From the NCBI GenBank assembly GCA_963826515.1, contig CAWGXI010000010.1, positions 1 through 64,000 on the forward strand: a stretch of DNA of 64,000 nucleotides. The letters run 5' to 3'. Below are positions 1 through 8,834 of this stretch, in pieces. The position numbers and the translations under genes were made by a program. The notes under the pieces were generated by a model. It did not search any database. It was given only the letters and a program-made list of their open reading frames with translations, and had not been told where the DNA came from. Numbering within the stretch: the first letter of the stretch is position 1; each line of letters opens with the position of its first letter. Source of the stretch: DATFVJ01 sp963826515. Lineage in GTDB: Bacteria > Actinomycetota > Actinomycetes > Streptosporangiales > Streptosporangiaceae.

Positions 1-1514
1 TGGAGAAGGCGACCGCGCGCCGCATCGGGGCCTCGCCAGGCGCGAATCCAGAGCCCTCGCCGGTGGTGCCGGAGCGCTTGGCGAGCCCATTCCAGCAGCC
101 GACGATCTTCACCGCGTCGTCCAGGTTGCAGCTCGTTGTTGTCGTCGGCGAGCTGAGGACTCCCGGGATCGGGCGATGTAGTTCTCGTCCACCGTCAGGA
201 TGAGCACCTTGTAGTCGGTAAGCAGTCCTTGTTCGACTGCTTCACCGGAGCCCGAGAGCCGGTGGTACTCAGCGCCGTAGACGTTCTCGTCGTCCATTGA
301 TGCAGAGGACGGCGGGCGTTCTCGGCAGCAGTGGGACTTCGTGTTGTCATCGTAGAGCCTTGGTGTCCCGGTCATGTAAAGCCGTCGTGTGGGCCTGAAG
401 GTAGCTGTTGTCGTGGACGCGCACGAACTGTGACTCGTCCTCACCGGCCAGGGTGACACCCGTGGTGCGGTGCGCCTCGTCACAGATCACCAGATCGAAG
501 TCCGGGCAACCCGCACGCTGGGCAGCCGAGACGGTGGCGATGGACTGGTAGGTGGAGAAGATCACCGTCAGCTCGGCGTCCCGATTCGCGCTCTGTCACC
601 TGGGCGGATCAGGTTGCCGAGCCGGGTCAGTCGTAGCTGGAAACGCTAGGTCGTGGGCACGGGGATATCCTCGTTCGTCACGACCGAAGCTTGCCGACTT
701 TCGTGTCCGAGCAGACCGCGAACGAGCGCATCGCCGTCTCGGTTTGTGCTGTCCATTCCCGTAGCGACTGCGACAACGAAGCGAGATGGAGGGCACGAGG
801 AACAGCACATTCGTATGACGATCTGCCTCGGGCTAGTGATGTCGCTCGGCGATCTTCAAGCGAGGTGAACGTCTTGCCGGTCCCGCACGCCATGATCAGC
901 TTGCCTCGGTCGCTGAGAGGCGAACCCAGTAAACACATCATCGAGCGGCGTCCTGCTGGTGCGGTCGCAGGCCTGCGCTTTGCGTGGAGGCCTAGATGTA
1001 CCTCGGGGAAGCCCTGCTTAGGCCAGACCAGGTCCCACCGGACAGGACTCTGCGCAATCTCGGACAAGCCCAGCCGGGCGACTGGGATCTGCTGTGCGTC
1101 CAGTGCGTCCTCGGCGTTTCTTTCCCCACTTTTCAGTCGTGGAGATGATCAGGCGGCTCGGGTGAACGGAGGCCTTCCCCGATGCGGTGAAGAACGAATC
1201 GATGTCGTCCTTCTGCAGGTAGTGGCTCGGTTCGTAGAACTTGCATTGGATCGCGCAGAACCACCCGTCTCGCGCTCTCGCGCGACAAGGTCGATCCCGG
1301 TGTCGCTCTTGCCGCCATTACCGGACCACTCGGACCACATCCATACGTCGCTGAACTTCTCGACATACAACGGGTCCGTAGTTAGGTACGCCTGCATCAG
1401 CCGCTCAAACCGACTACCCATGTCACGCAGGGACGTTGCGTTCGAGCGCATCTCGGCTAGCACGGAATGGATCGTGGCGGCCCGAGTACTCCTGACACTA
1501 GGCTGTACCGGCAC
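1..1514 (-). pseudogene. Degraded COG4889-like restriction helicase (Mrr-like N-terminus plus SF2 helicase), cut by window edge
   Basis: Minus-strand fragments in several frames line up as one large protein. The N-terminus (about 1450-1514 downward) reads FERLMQAYL, DTGIDLVARE, then in another frame AIQCKFYEPSHYLQ, as in Mrr-like nuclease domains attached to predicted SF2 helicases. Further on come a Walker A segment MACGTGKT (about 915-890), a DEAH box VICDEAHRTTG (about 500-470), and motif III YMTGTPRLYDD followed by VEQGLLTDYKVL. At least three frame changes separate these pieces, so no full product can be made. Family members are far longer, so the rest should lie upstream of base 1. Role of the intact family: ATP-dependent DNA restriction. 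Family assignment is from motif order, not a search. Confidence 0.7.
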
Positions 1515-1862
1515 ACTAACGCTTCCGGGGACTTTCGCGGGACTGCTGGGACACCTCCGCTTGGGCTGCCGTCAGGGTCTGGGTGGCTACGAACTCAACG
1601 ACGCTCACGTCATGATCGGAGAACCCGCGGCCGGGAGTCGGACCCCTTGCCTATTGGATAGTCTAGGTCAACGTAGGGCATTGTTCGATGTACGATTGCG
1701 CCGACGACTTGGGTGGGCGCGATCTCTAAATGCTAGTAAGGTTGCGGTTTACCATCACAAGCGACGGCAACGACTTGCGCTGCCCGGTGGGTGTGTGCTC
1801 TCCATCGCTGCGGTCGGCAGCGATACATGCTGAGGTCGGTTCGTCCGTGTACCGTCGGGATC
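1515..1862. other. Non-coding gap
   Basis: No convincing gene. A long plus-strand open frame covering 691-1833 is antisense to the helicase fragments and has no recognisable domain. The stretch probably holds the promoter of the HD-domain gene and the start of the helicase remnant. No terminal repeats or tRNA-like sequence were seen. Confidence 0.5.
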
Positions 1863-2437
1863 GTGGTGAAGGTTGTAGATGCGCGGGATCTTGCTAGCCG
1901 CAAGCTGGCGCAGGTATTGCCGCGCCGCTGGCAACACGTCAAGGCGGTCGCTGCGCAGGCTGGGCGGGTCTGTGATCGCCTGGGTGGGTCCAGTGATCTC
2001 TTGGTGGCTGCGGCGTGGCTTCACGACATTGGCTATGCTCCTGAACTAGTCGACACTGGGTTTCATCCCCTTGATGGGGCTCGGTACCTGCGACAGTCCG
2101 GAGTCGATGAGCGGCTGGTGAGCCTGGTTGCGTACCACTCATACGCTGAAATCGAGGCGGACGTACGTGGCCTCCGGACGGTTCTTACTGCGGAGTTCTC
2201 GCGTGGAGATCCGCTGATGACCGTAGTCTTGTGCTATTCCGATATGACGACGGGTCCTGACGGGGAGCACGTTCAGGTCGCGGACCGGCTTGTGGAGATC
2301 CGGAACGGTACGGTCCCGACGACCCGGTGACTCGTTTTGTTGAGCTGGCTGCGCCGGAGATTCTCGCCACGGCAGGCCGGGTTGAGGAACTGCTGGCGAA
2401 TCAGCCAATGTATGGCTGGGATCGTTTGTCCAGCTGA
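1863..2437 (+). pseudogene. HD-domain hydrolase, frameshifted near its 3' end
   Basis: HD-type metal-dependent phosphohydrolase fold: the HD doublet lies in AAAWLHDIGYAPEL, followed by HPLDGARYL and a second histidine in LVAYHSYAEIE. The GTG at 1863 is preferred because homology-like sequence begins there (VVKVVDARDLASRKL). The original frame stops at 2330 after VEIRNGTVPTTR. One base over, the sequence continues YGPDDPVTRFVELAAPE and stops at 2437, which looks like the natural C-terminus. A one-base indel at about 2305-2310 therefore splits the gene. The restored end overlaps the convergent Nudix gene by 37 bp. Such HD proteins often sit at the regulatory end of AICEs. The substrate is unknown. 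Confidence 0.65.
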
Positions 2438-2877
2438 TGCTGGATGCGTTGACGCATGGACCGATGCATTTGCAACCCGGGAACCGCATCGAGCGATACC
2501 CAATGGACTTCGGAGGACTCGCTGCTCGGCGTCGGCTCACCTGCCAGAGGCCGGGCCGTGAAGACGATCGAGAATTCTTGCCGCACCTCGTCGTTGCTGG
2601 TGTATCTGATCACGTGCCGAGGGTTCGTGTAGATCCCGACCAAGCCCGTGATCTCGCACTCGATCCCCGTCTCCTCTCTGGTCTCCCGGACGGCGGCCTC
2701 GGCGATTGACTCGCCGAAGTCCATCGCGCCGCCGGGCACTGCCCAGTTGCCGTTGTCGGTGCGACAGATCATTAGCATCTCGTCGCGTTCGTTGACGATG
2801 ATGACATTCACTGACGGCACAATGCTGTTGGCGGCCGGGGCGTTCGGGTCGTTGAGGTAGTCGATTCGCTTTGGCAT
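2401..2877 (-). CDS. Nudix hydrolase (possible Pif-like AICE protein)
   Basis: 158 residues with a complete Nudix box at about 50-72: GGAMDFGESIAEAAVRETRE followed by ETGI, including the REXXEE core that binds the catalytic divalent metal. The fold hydrolyses nucleoside diphosphate-linked compounds; the substrate cannot be read from sequence. It lies 5 bp downstream of the HTH regulator on the same strand, so the two are probably co-transcribed. Known context: pSAM2 carries a Nudix-motif protein, Pif, that blocks redundant transfer between donors. The position at the regulatory end of an AICE makes a similar immunity role plausible, but this is inference. Intact, unlike most neighbours. Confidence 0.85.
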   Translation of the reverse strand: MPKRIDYLNDPNAPAANSIVPSVNVIIVNERDEMLMICRTDNGNWAVPGGAMDFGESIAEAAVRETREETGIECEITGLVGIYTNPRHVIRYTSNDEVRQEFSIVFTARPLAGEPTPSSESSEVHWVSLDAVPGLQMHRSMRQRIQHQLDKRSQPYIG

Positions 2878-2882
2878 GGCTG

Positions 2883-3645
2883 CTACGTCGCTTCCGGCTT
2901 GGGCCAGGTGGAGTGTGTTCGATCCCAGACGCGTTCGAAGCTGCTGGCGTAGGTCTGGAATAGGGTTCCGGAACTCAGCCGCCGTAGGTGCAGGGTTGGC
3001 GCGAAAAGCGCTGGTACACCGTACGCGTGAGTGTTGACGAGCATCTCATCGTCGAACCAGAAGATTGAGTTGTACAGCGTCGTGGAGTGAAGGCGGATGT
3101 TGATGCCGGGGTGCTTCGCATATGGCTTGTAATAGGTGATCAAGTACATTGCGGATTTTGCTCGCGATGGCATCCCCTATGTCTTCCTCTTCCCCACGTA
3201 GCGCGACCTGCGGGCAGTCTGGGTCGCCGATCAGGATGCGGATGCATGCGCCGTCATCTGCCTTGGCACGGAGCAATGCCAGCTGGGGCGCGTACTGCTC
3301 GGGCAGGAAAAAGCCGGAATAGACCAGGATGCTCACGTTCTCGGTCGCGGTCTCGAACAGCTTCATCCATAGCTCGGCAGGGATATCCGCACGGTACGGG
3401 TAGATGTGCACGATCTCTGACTCGGTGACCTCGGCCCTGCGTTGCGCGGACAGCGCGTCTGGCCACAGATAGGCCTCGCTCCTTCCGACCAGGGCGGCGA
3501 TCTGATGCCGGTACTTCGGATACGGCGCTCGTGCTTGGGTGACCCATCGCTCGGCTGTCTTCGGGCTGATCTCGAGCTGGTCGGCAAGGTCGCTGGGGGT
3601 GAGCCTGGCAGCCATCAGCGCGTCCCGAAGCCGGTCGTTCGCCAT
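2883..3645 (-). pseudogene. HTH (XRE-type) AICE regulator with a C-terminal effector-like domain, frameshifted
   Basis: Starts at ATG 3645 behind AAGGAG. Residues about 5-55 form an HTH (LTPSDLADQLEISPKTAERW). A larger C-terminal part follows (VSILVYSGFFLPEQYAPQLA, RILIGDPDCPQV). The first frame continues to 3046 with nonsense after KIRNVL. A second frame, shifted by one near 3143, continues YYKPYAKHPGINIRLH, TTLYNSIFWFDDEMLVNTHA, SFERVWDR and stops at 2883. Together they make one protein of about 253 residues, broken once. It is divergent from the transfer genes starting at 3824 and directly upstream of the Nudix gene, the usual place for an AICE master regulator. Function is inferred from domain and position. 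Confidence 0.7.
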
Positions 3646-3655
3646 TACCCGCGCT

Positions 3656-3675
3656 CCTTGGGACGTCTTGGGACG
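3656..3675. promoter_or_regulatory. Candidate operator: tandem CTTGGGACG repeats
   Basis: Two head-to-tail copies of YCTTGGGACG lie 11 bp upstream of the regulator start, in the divergent promoter region between the regulator and the transfer genes. A related half-site in opposite orientation (TCCCTCCAAGG) occurs at about 3704-3714. Tandem sites beside an HTH gene suggest autoregulation. No binding data. Confidence 0.4.
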
Positions 3676-3823
3676 ATTCAAGGCCAATCTAACTTGTGCA
3701 AGCTGTCCCTCCAAGGAGTTATGGCGTCCCGCGTGTTGCGCCGATATTGGTCACCGTGGCCAATCAGATGGTCATTTCGACAGTCAGCCCCAGGTCAGGG
3801 GCGCGATGGAAGGAGTGGTGATC

Positions 3824-4144
3824 ATGCGTTTGATGCTCGACACGTCCCAGGTTGCCTTCACGGTGACCAAGACGCCGGAGCCGCGACGGGACTTCGGTGG
3901 CACGCAGCAGAAGGTGGACAAGGACACCGGCCAGCCGCAGTGGGTTGTGGAGGTCCTCGCCCTGGACGCCGAGCGCGGGGAGGTGATCCGGGTCACGGTG
4001 GCTGGTGATCAGCCGAGGGTGAACCAGGGTCAGCCGGTCCGCTTCGACGCGCTGGAGGCGATCGCCTGGAACAACAACGGCCGCTCCGGCGTGGCCTACC
4101 GTGCCGCAACCGTCCAGCCCGCCGGGCAGCCGAAGGCCGCCTGA
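3824..4144 (+). CDS. AICE small protein, first gene of the transfer/replication operon
   Basis: 106 residues starting MRLMLDTSQVAFTVTK, with ATG at 3824 and AAGGAG 9 bases upstream. A longer upstream frame has no support. The composition suggests a compact beta-rich fold (WVVEVLALDAERGEVIRVTV, VNQGQPVRF). Proteins with this opening are commonly found as the first ORF of Streptomyces AICE operons; their function is undefined. It begins a run of plus-strand genes extending to int and is divergent from the HTH regulator, which probably controls it. Intact. Confidence 0.7.
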   Translation: MRLMLDTSQVAFTVTKTPEPRRDFGGTQQKVDKDTGQPQWVVEVLALDAERGEVIRVTVAGDQPRVNQGQPVRFDALEAIAWNNNGRSGVAYRAATVQPAGQPKAA

Positions 4145-4250
4145 CGTCTCGCTCGTCCCGCTCAGGCATGCCCGCGCTGTCACTGGCTGATTGGCGTGCC
4201 TGGTCTATCTGTCCGCATCGCATCACGCACGGAAAGGATCACACGCTGCC

Positions 4251-4628
4251 ATGACCACCAGCAGCACCGTCACGGCCGCCAGCAACGGCGGCGACACACC
4301 CACCGGCAACAAGCCCGCTGCCCGCGAGCACGGCTTGGCACGGCTGCGTGAGGAGGAGTGCTACTACCTCACCGGCCTGATCGAGGAATGCCTCGACGAA
4401 GCGAGGCACCTGGTCAAGAAGGTCAACAACAAGGCCTGCAACCGCATCAGCGACTACGACGGCAGCAAGGGCACCAAGCCCCTGGACCGCGGCGAGATGG
4501 CCGCCACGCTGCACGAGGCCTACGACTGCGCATCCCACGCGCTGGCCTACCTGTTCAACGCCAGCACCCATCTCCGGGTGGACGACGTCGAGTCCGTGAT
4601 GGCCGACGACATCGAGCCCGCATTCTGA
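4251..4628 (+). CDS. AICE hypothetical protein
   Basis: 125 residues from ATG 4251, with a GGAAAGGA-like site upstream. The N-terminal 30 residues are Ser/Thr/Gly-rich and probably disordered. Residues about 35-120 look helical (EECYYLTGLIEECLDEARHL, YDCASHALAYLFNAS). No catalytic motif is recognised. Its place among transfer-operon genes, followed 35 bp later by another short ORF with its own Shine-Dalgarno, supports it being a real gene. Function unknown. Confidence 0.65.
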   Translation: MTTSSTVTAASNGGDTPTGNKPAAREHGLARLREEECYYLTGLIEECLDEARHLVKKVNNKACNRISDYDGSKGTKPLDRGEMAATLHEAYDCASHALAYLFNASTHLRVDDVESVMADDIEPAF

Positions 4629-4663
4629 TCCATCCGCCGCAGGCGGGAAAGGAGGGCTGAAGC

Positions 4664-4873
4664 GTGGAGTACGTCTCCGTTCTGGCGCTTCGGATCCCAG
4701 GTCACGCGAAGTTGACCGTGCAAGACATCGTCGATGTCAGCGGCGAGGCAGCCTCGTCCAGCAAGGCGGTCTTCGACCACATGCTCGGCCGCGCGGTAGA
4801 CGCACATGGCCAGCAGTGGGCCAACGCAGACGTGGTGTCGTTCACCGCCGAACCCTGCATCATCACCGTCTGA
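4664..4873 (+). CDS. AICE small hypothetical protein
   Basis: 69 residues from GTG 4664 behind AAAGGAGG at about 4648-4655, a strong ribosome site that decides the start. Opens MEYVSVLALRIPGHAKLTV; no domain recognised. Same strand and spacing as the flanking element genes, so probably one operon. Function unknown. Confidence 0.6.
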   Translation: MEYVSVLALRIPGHAKLTVQDIVDVSGEAASSSKAVFDHMLGRAVDAHGQQWANADVVSFTAEPCIITV

Positions 4874-4967
4874 CACAAAGTGCCGGGCCAGGAGGACCCT
4901 CATCCTCCGGCCCGGCCAGCCACCCACGCCCTACCCGAACCATCACGAACAGAAAGGGGATCGTGGC

Positions 4968-5231
4968 ATGTTCCACGCTATCAACGCCTGGCTGGCCCGT
5001 CTCGCCCGCCGCGTCTACGACGCCAGGCTCGCCCATGACGACCAGATCGCCGCCGCCAGCCAATGGCAAGTGCAGCGCGTCGCCACCAGCACCCGCCGCT
5101 ACCGGGACCCCCGGTTCGACCTGCTCACCATCGGCCACACCAGCGACGGCCGAGCGGTCGCCGTCGACATGACAACCGGCGCCATCGTCGCCATCCAGCC
5201 GCCCGCGGACACTGCCGGGAGGTGGGTGTGA
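4968..5231 (+). CDS. AICE small hypothetical protein
   Basis: 87 residues from ATG 4968, preceded by GAAAGGGG. The N-terminal part is a basic amphipathic helix (FHAINAWLARLARRVYDAR). The C-terminal half reads RYRDPRFDLLTIGHTSDGRA, then VAVDMTTGAIVAIQ. Its TGA overlaps the ATG of the next gene (5231), a translational coupling typical of these operons. No known function. Confidence 0.6.
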   Translation: MFHAINAWLARLARRVYDARLAHDDQIAAASQWQVQRVATSTRRYRDPRFDLLTIGHTSDGRAVAVDMTTGAIVAIQPPADTAGRWV

Positions 5232-5836
5232 TGCCCGCCCGCAACGGCTCCCGCAACCACCGCAACAACCCCTACACCCTCGACGGCTGGGCCGTGAAGG
5301 TGCACCACAGCGCCGCCGGGACCATCTGGCGGATGCGCACCGAACTCGTCACGCTCACTACCGCCTCCATCGCCTTCGCCGAGCTGGCCCGCGCCGTCGC
5401 GGTCACTGTGGCTGCTGTCATCTTTGCCGCAGCCGCGGCCGTCATCGCCGTCCTGCCGTGGACGCGGCGGTTGGTGACCCGGCGGGCCTGGTGCGTTATC
5501 TCCCGTCACCGCATGCAACGGGTCTGCTTCGAAACCCGCATGCACACCCGATCCGGGCGGCTCCCGCTGATCCTGCGCATCCACCCCACCGAGGTCGGGG
5601 AACGCGCCACCATCTGGTGCCGCGCCGGGATCTGCTTCGAAGACTTCGAAGCCCACACCGGCGAAATCGCCGCCGCCTGCTACGCCCGCGAGGCCCGCAT
5701 CGAGCGCTCCAAGCGCTGGGCCCAGATCGTCCGGGTCAACATCGTGCGCCGCGACACCCTCGCCGCGCACCACGTCATCACCTCCGGCCTGGCCCCCAAG
5801 CTGCCAGCTCCCCGCGAGGAACAAACCACCGCCTAA
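5231..5836 (+). CDS. AICE membrane-associated protein
   Basis: 201 residues, start ATG 5231 coupled to the preceding stop. One strongly hydrophobic stretch at about residues 45-75 (AELARAVAVTVAAVIFAAAA, then IAVLPW) predicts a membrane anchor or hairpin. The soluble C-terminal part is Arg/His-rich (LPLILRIHPTEVGERATIWC, FEDFEAHTGEIAAACYAREA). Membrane proteins directly upstream of the FtsK-like translocase are usual in AICEs (Spd-type spread functions), which suggests a role in intermycelial transfer, but no specific family is recognised. Confidence 0.6.
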   Translation: MPARNGSRNHRNNPYTLDGWAVKVHHSAAGTIWRMRTELVTLTTASIAFAELARAVAVTVAAVIFAAAAAVIAVLPWTRRLVTRRAWCVISRHRMQRVCFETRMHTRSGRLPLILRIHPTEVGERATIWCRAGICFEDFEAHTGEIAAACYAREARIERSKRWAQIVRVNIVRRDTLAAHHVITSGLAPKLPAPREEQTTA

Positions 5837-5922
5837 CCGATCGTGCGGGACGTCCCCCGGGCTCAGCCATGCCCTGGGGCGTCCCGCGCCCTGCCCCCCT
5901 TTGGAAAGAAGGTGAGACCGCC

Positions 5923-6776
5923 ATGACCGCACCGGCGGGCATCCCGGTCGCCTCCCTGTCGATCTGGGACCCGATACACCTGGGCACCGACGAGACCGGA
6001 CGGCCGGTCTACGCCAGCCTCGCCGAGCGGAACATGCTCGTCGGCGGGGAACCCGGCGGCGGCAAATCCGTCGCCCTCCAGCTGATCGTCGCGCACGGCG
6101 CCCTGTCCGGCGACTGCCAGCTCATCCTGATCGACGGCAAACGCGTCGAACTCGGCCTATGGGCCGGCTGCGCCGACACATTCGTCGGCCCCTCCATCGA
6201 CGACGCGATCGACGTCATGCACTGGCTCCAGGGCCTCATCGACGAACGCACTGACGTGCTGCTGCAAATGAAAAAACGCAAGGTCACCCCCGACCTGGGG
6301 TGGCCGTTCTACCTGGTCCCATCGATGAGGTGGCCTACTTCTCCGCCACCGTCGGCACCCCCGCCCAGCAGAAAGAATTCAACGCCTCCAACCGCGACGT
6401 CGTCGCCCGCGGCCGCGCTCCCGGCATCATCCCCGTGGAAGCCACCCAACGGCCATCCGCCGACATCATCCCCACCTCGCTGCGGGACCTGTTCGGCTAC
6501 CGGTGGGCGTTCCGCTGCTCCACCGAAGCATCCTCGGACACCATCCTCGGGCACGGCTGGGCCAACAACGGCTACTCAGCTACCGAGATCGACCCGCAGG
6601 CCCGCGGGGTGTCGTGGCTCCGCGCCGAAGACGGCATCCCCCGCCGCATCAAGGCCGCCTACCTCACCGACGAACAAATCATCCACCTGGCATCGTTCGC
6701 CGCCGCCGCCCGCACGGCGACGCGCCACGACAGCGCCAAGGTCATCAACCTGCGCCGCAAGGGTGATGCGGCATGA
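5923..6776 (+). pseudogene. TraSA/TraB-type FtsK/SpoIIIE DNA translocase, frameshifted at Walker B
   Basis: Starts ATG 5923 after GGAAAGAAGG. Walker A at about residues 41-50 (GGEPGGGKSVALQ), then LILIDGKRVELGLW typical of the FtsK/SpoIIIE fold. The first frame runs correctly to FYLV at about 6320. The protein continues in the +1 frame as PIDEVAYFSATVGTPAQQ (Walker B IDE), APGIIPVEATQRPSADIIPT and FGYRWAFRC, to a stop at 6776. A C-run that should hold one more base (about 6318-6322) accounts for the shift. Restored length, about 284 residues, matches pSAM2 TraSA-class translocases, which move double-stranded plasmid DNA between hyphae. As sequenced the element cannot make it, so self-transfer should be lost. 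Confidence 0.75.
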
Positions 6777-7081
6777 CCAGCGACATTGAGAACGACGGGC
6801 GGTTCCCCGACGACAGCCCGGTATGGGTCTGGTACCCACCGGACCGGCACGCCACAATCGCGACCGGTCCGCCGCGTGATCAGTGGGCATGGCTGCCCGG
6901 CTCGATCCTGAGCCAATGCGGTCCTGACGAATGGCACATCGTCGTCGAGGTCCGCGAGTTCGCGACCCTGGCGGACGGAACAGTCCCGCCAGCTGGCACA
7001 CCCGAGGCCGATCTGTACTACCCAGCCTGCTTCCGGGATGCCAGCGAAATACAGCCGCGCGCACTAGGTGATGCCCGATGA
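6773..7081 (+). CDS. AICE hypothetical protein
   Basis: 102 residues, ATG 6773 overlapping the tra stop by 4 bases (ATGA), so translation was once coupled to the translocase. Rich in Trp and Pro (SPVWVWYPPD, DQWAWLPGSIL, EWHIVVEVREFATL), suggesting a small SH3-like beta domain; no family recognised. Ends in an ATGA overlap with the next gene. Intact. Confidence 0.55.
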   Translation: MTSDIENDGRFPDDSPVWVWYPPDRHATIATGPPRDQWAWLPGSILSQCGPDEWHIVVEVREFATLADGTVPPAGTPEADLYYPACFRDASEIQPRALGDAR

Positions 7082-7483
7082 GGCGCCGGGTGCCGTACCT
7101 GGACGGCCTGCGCGGAAAGAACATCCTCGCCCAGTTCTACGACCCCGACGGCGAACGGTACGGACTACCCACCTACCCCTACCACTGGGCACCTGACGGC
7201 CTGCTGACCATCCGGCAACTCCGGGTCAAGGGCCTGCGCCCCGGCGGCCAGGACATCGCCGCCCAGATCCTGTGGCGGCGCGGCAGGCGCGTCGCCTACC
7301 TCTACCGCGAAGACCTCGCCAAACCCAAACGCCGCGCCACCATCAACCAGCTCGCCGCCATCGGCAAAGCCCTCCGGGCGCGCCGGATCTGCCCCACCTG
7401 CGGGCGGCGAGAAAACCTACTGCATCCCCCGGTCCCGAGGTGAATGCAACGACTGCGCCAGCCGATGGGAGAACGCCTCATGA
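7078..7483 (+). pseudogene. RRQRL-motif zinc-binding AICE protein, frameshifted in the zinc motif
   Basis: Begins MRRRVPYLDGLRGKN and contains LPTYPYHWAPDGLLTIRQLR and RRVAYLYREDLAKPKRRA, the hallmarks of the actinomycete RRQRL-motif zinc-binding family. The first cysteine pair (CPTCG) is in frame. The second (CIPRSRGECNDC) appears only after a +1 shift at about 7405-7410. The original frame stops at 7443 with a nonsense tail, while the shifted frame stops at 7483 and overlaps the next ATG by 4 bases, as expected of the ancestral gene. Function of the family in the element is not known. Confidence 0.7.
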
Positions 7484-7790
7484 GCCACGACGCCCTGCTC
7501 ACCGCACTCAAAGACGCCAGACGGCGCAAGGACGAAGCCGACCACGACATCCGCGTCCTGCTCGCCTACGCCCGCGAACTCACCGCCCCCCGGCCGTACC
7601 GGCTGGCCGACCTGGCCGACGCCGCCGGAATCTCGGTTTCCGGCGTCCGGACCGCCTACACCAGCGAGACACCGACGCCGCGCGGCTACTCGCGCTCGAC
7701 ACCGGCACGCCGGGACCCGATCGGCAGCACATCGCCGCCGCTGTCCGCACCCTGACCCAGGCGCCGCGGGCAGCGAACCGGCACACCTGA
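7480..7790 (+). pseudogene. Small helix-turn-helix AICE protein, frameshifted
   Basis: Starts at ATG 7480 (MSHDALLTALKDARRRKDEA). Residues about 40-60 give an HTH-like segment (RLADLADAAGISVSGVRTAY). After AYTSE the frame fails and stops at 7755. In a shifted frame (change near 7665) the sequence continues DAARLLALDTGTPGPDRQHI and stops at 7790. The restored product is about 103 residues. Likely a small DNA-binding accessory factor of the element. Confidence 0.6.
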
Positions 7791-7838
7791 CCAGATGACA
7801 GCAAGAAACCACGAATTCTGTCTCGAAAGGAAACTGAT

Positions 7839-8822
7839 ATGCCCGCCAACATCGAATCCATGTTCTCGGTCCGCCAGATGCCCTGGCACCAGGAAGGCAC
7901 CATCCTGGCCGACTACCCCGGCGACTGGGCCCAGGCCCGCAAGCTCGCCGGGCTGGACTGGGACCCCATCACCACCGAGGTCTACGCGCTCACCGACCTC
8001 GACGTGGACGGCAACCCGCACTACGAGCCGATCGAAGGCTGGAAGGCGGTCAGCCGCTCCGACAACGGCGCGGTGCTGTCGCTGAACCGCGACACCTACA
8101 CCGTCATCGACCACGGCGAGATGGGCGAAATCGTCGAAGCCGTCCTCGCCCAGCCCAACGTCAAATGGGAAACCGCCGGGGTCCTCGACAGCGGCCGGGC
8201 CGTGTGGTGCCTGGCCCTGCTGGATGAGCCGATCACCCTGCCCGGCGACGCCAGCGCCACCCTGCCGTATCTGGCCATCACCAACCGGCACGACGGCACC
8301 GGCGCCTGCGCGCTGCGCGCCACCGCGGTGCGCATCGTGTGCGCTAACACCTTCCGCGCCGCCGAACTCGAAGGCGAACGCACCGGCACCACCTTCTCGT
8401 TCATCCACAAATCCAGCTGGCGCAACCGCATCGAAGAAGCCCGCCAAGCCGTCACCGGCGCCCGCAAAGAAATGCGCCGCTACTCCGAACTCGCCCGCGA
8501 GCTGCTCGCCATCCCGATCACGGCGCGCAAGCGGGAACTGTTCATCACCCAATTCATCCCCATGCCACCCGAAGGGCTGGTCACCGACCGGGTCGCCCGC
8601 AACGTCGACGAGGCCCGCAACGCGCTACGGCTGCTGTTCGACTCGGCCACCAACGAGCAGATCGCCGGTACCGGCTACGGCCTGGTCCAGGCCGCCGGGG
8701 AATACCTCGACCACGTCCGCACCGCCCGCAGCTGGGAAACCCGGCTCAACCGGACCCTGATCCGGCCCGAACCGCTCAAGCACCGGGCCCTGTCCCTCGT
8801 CCGCGAGATCACCGCCGCATGA
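7839..8822 (+). CDS. DUF932 domain protein (phage/plasmid-like)
   Basis: 327 residues, ATG 7839 with CGAAAGGAAAC upstream. DUF932/TIGR03299-like features: MPWHQEGTIL, the central AITNRHDGTGACALRATAVR and IVCANTFRAAELEG, and a helical second half (EEARQAVTGARKEMRRYSEL). Such proteins are widespread on phages and plasmids near replication genes; their biochemical role is unclear. Full length and unbroken. It sits just before the replication initiator, so a role in replication or DNA metabolism of the element is likely. Confidence 0.8.
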   Translation: MPANIESMFSVRQMPWHQEGTILADYPGDWAQARKLAGLDWDPITTEVYALTDLDVDGNPHYEPIEGWKAVSRSDNGAVLSLNRDTYTVIDHGEMGEIVEAVLAQPNVKWETAGVLDSGRAVWCLALLDEPITLPGDASATLPYLAITNRHDGTGACALRATAVRIVCANTFRAAELEGERTGTTFSFIHKSSWRNRIEEARQAVTGARKEMRRYSELARELLAIPITARKRELFITQFIPMPPEGLVTDRVARNVDEARNALRLLFDSATNEQIAGTGYGLVQAAGEYLDHVRTARSWETRLNRTLIRPEPLKHRALSLVREITAA

Positions 8823-8834
8823 CGGTCCCGGCCG

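Noticed and set aside
691..1833. 380-residue plus-strand open frame
   Set aside because: Antisense to recognisable helicase fragments; no domain, no ribosome site, high-GC shadow frame.
1..3800. Left attachment site of the tRNA-Ala AICE
   Set aside because: No copy of the tRNA-Ala 3' segment could be found by eye; the left boundary is left open.
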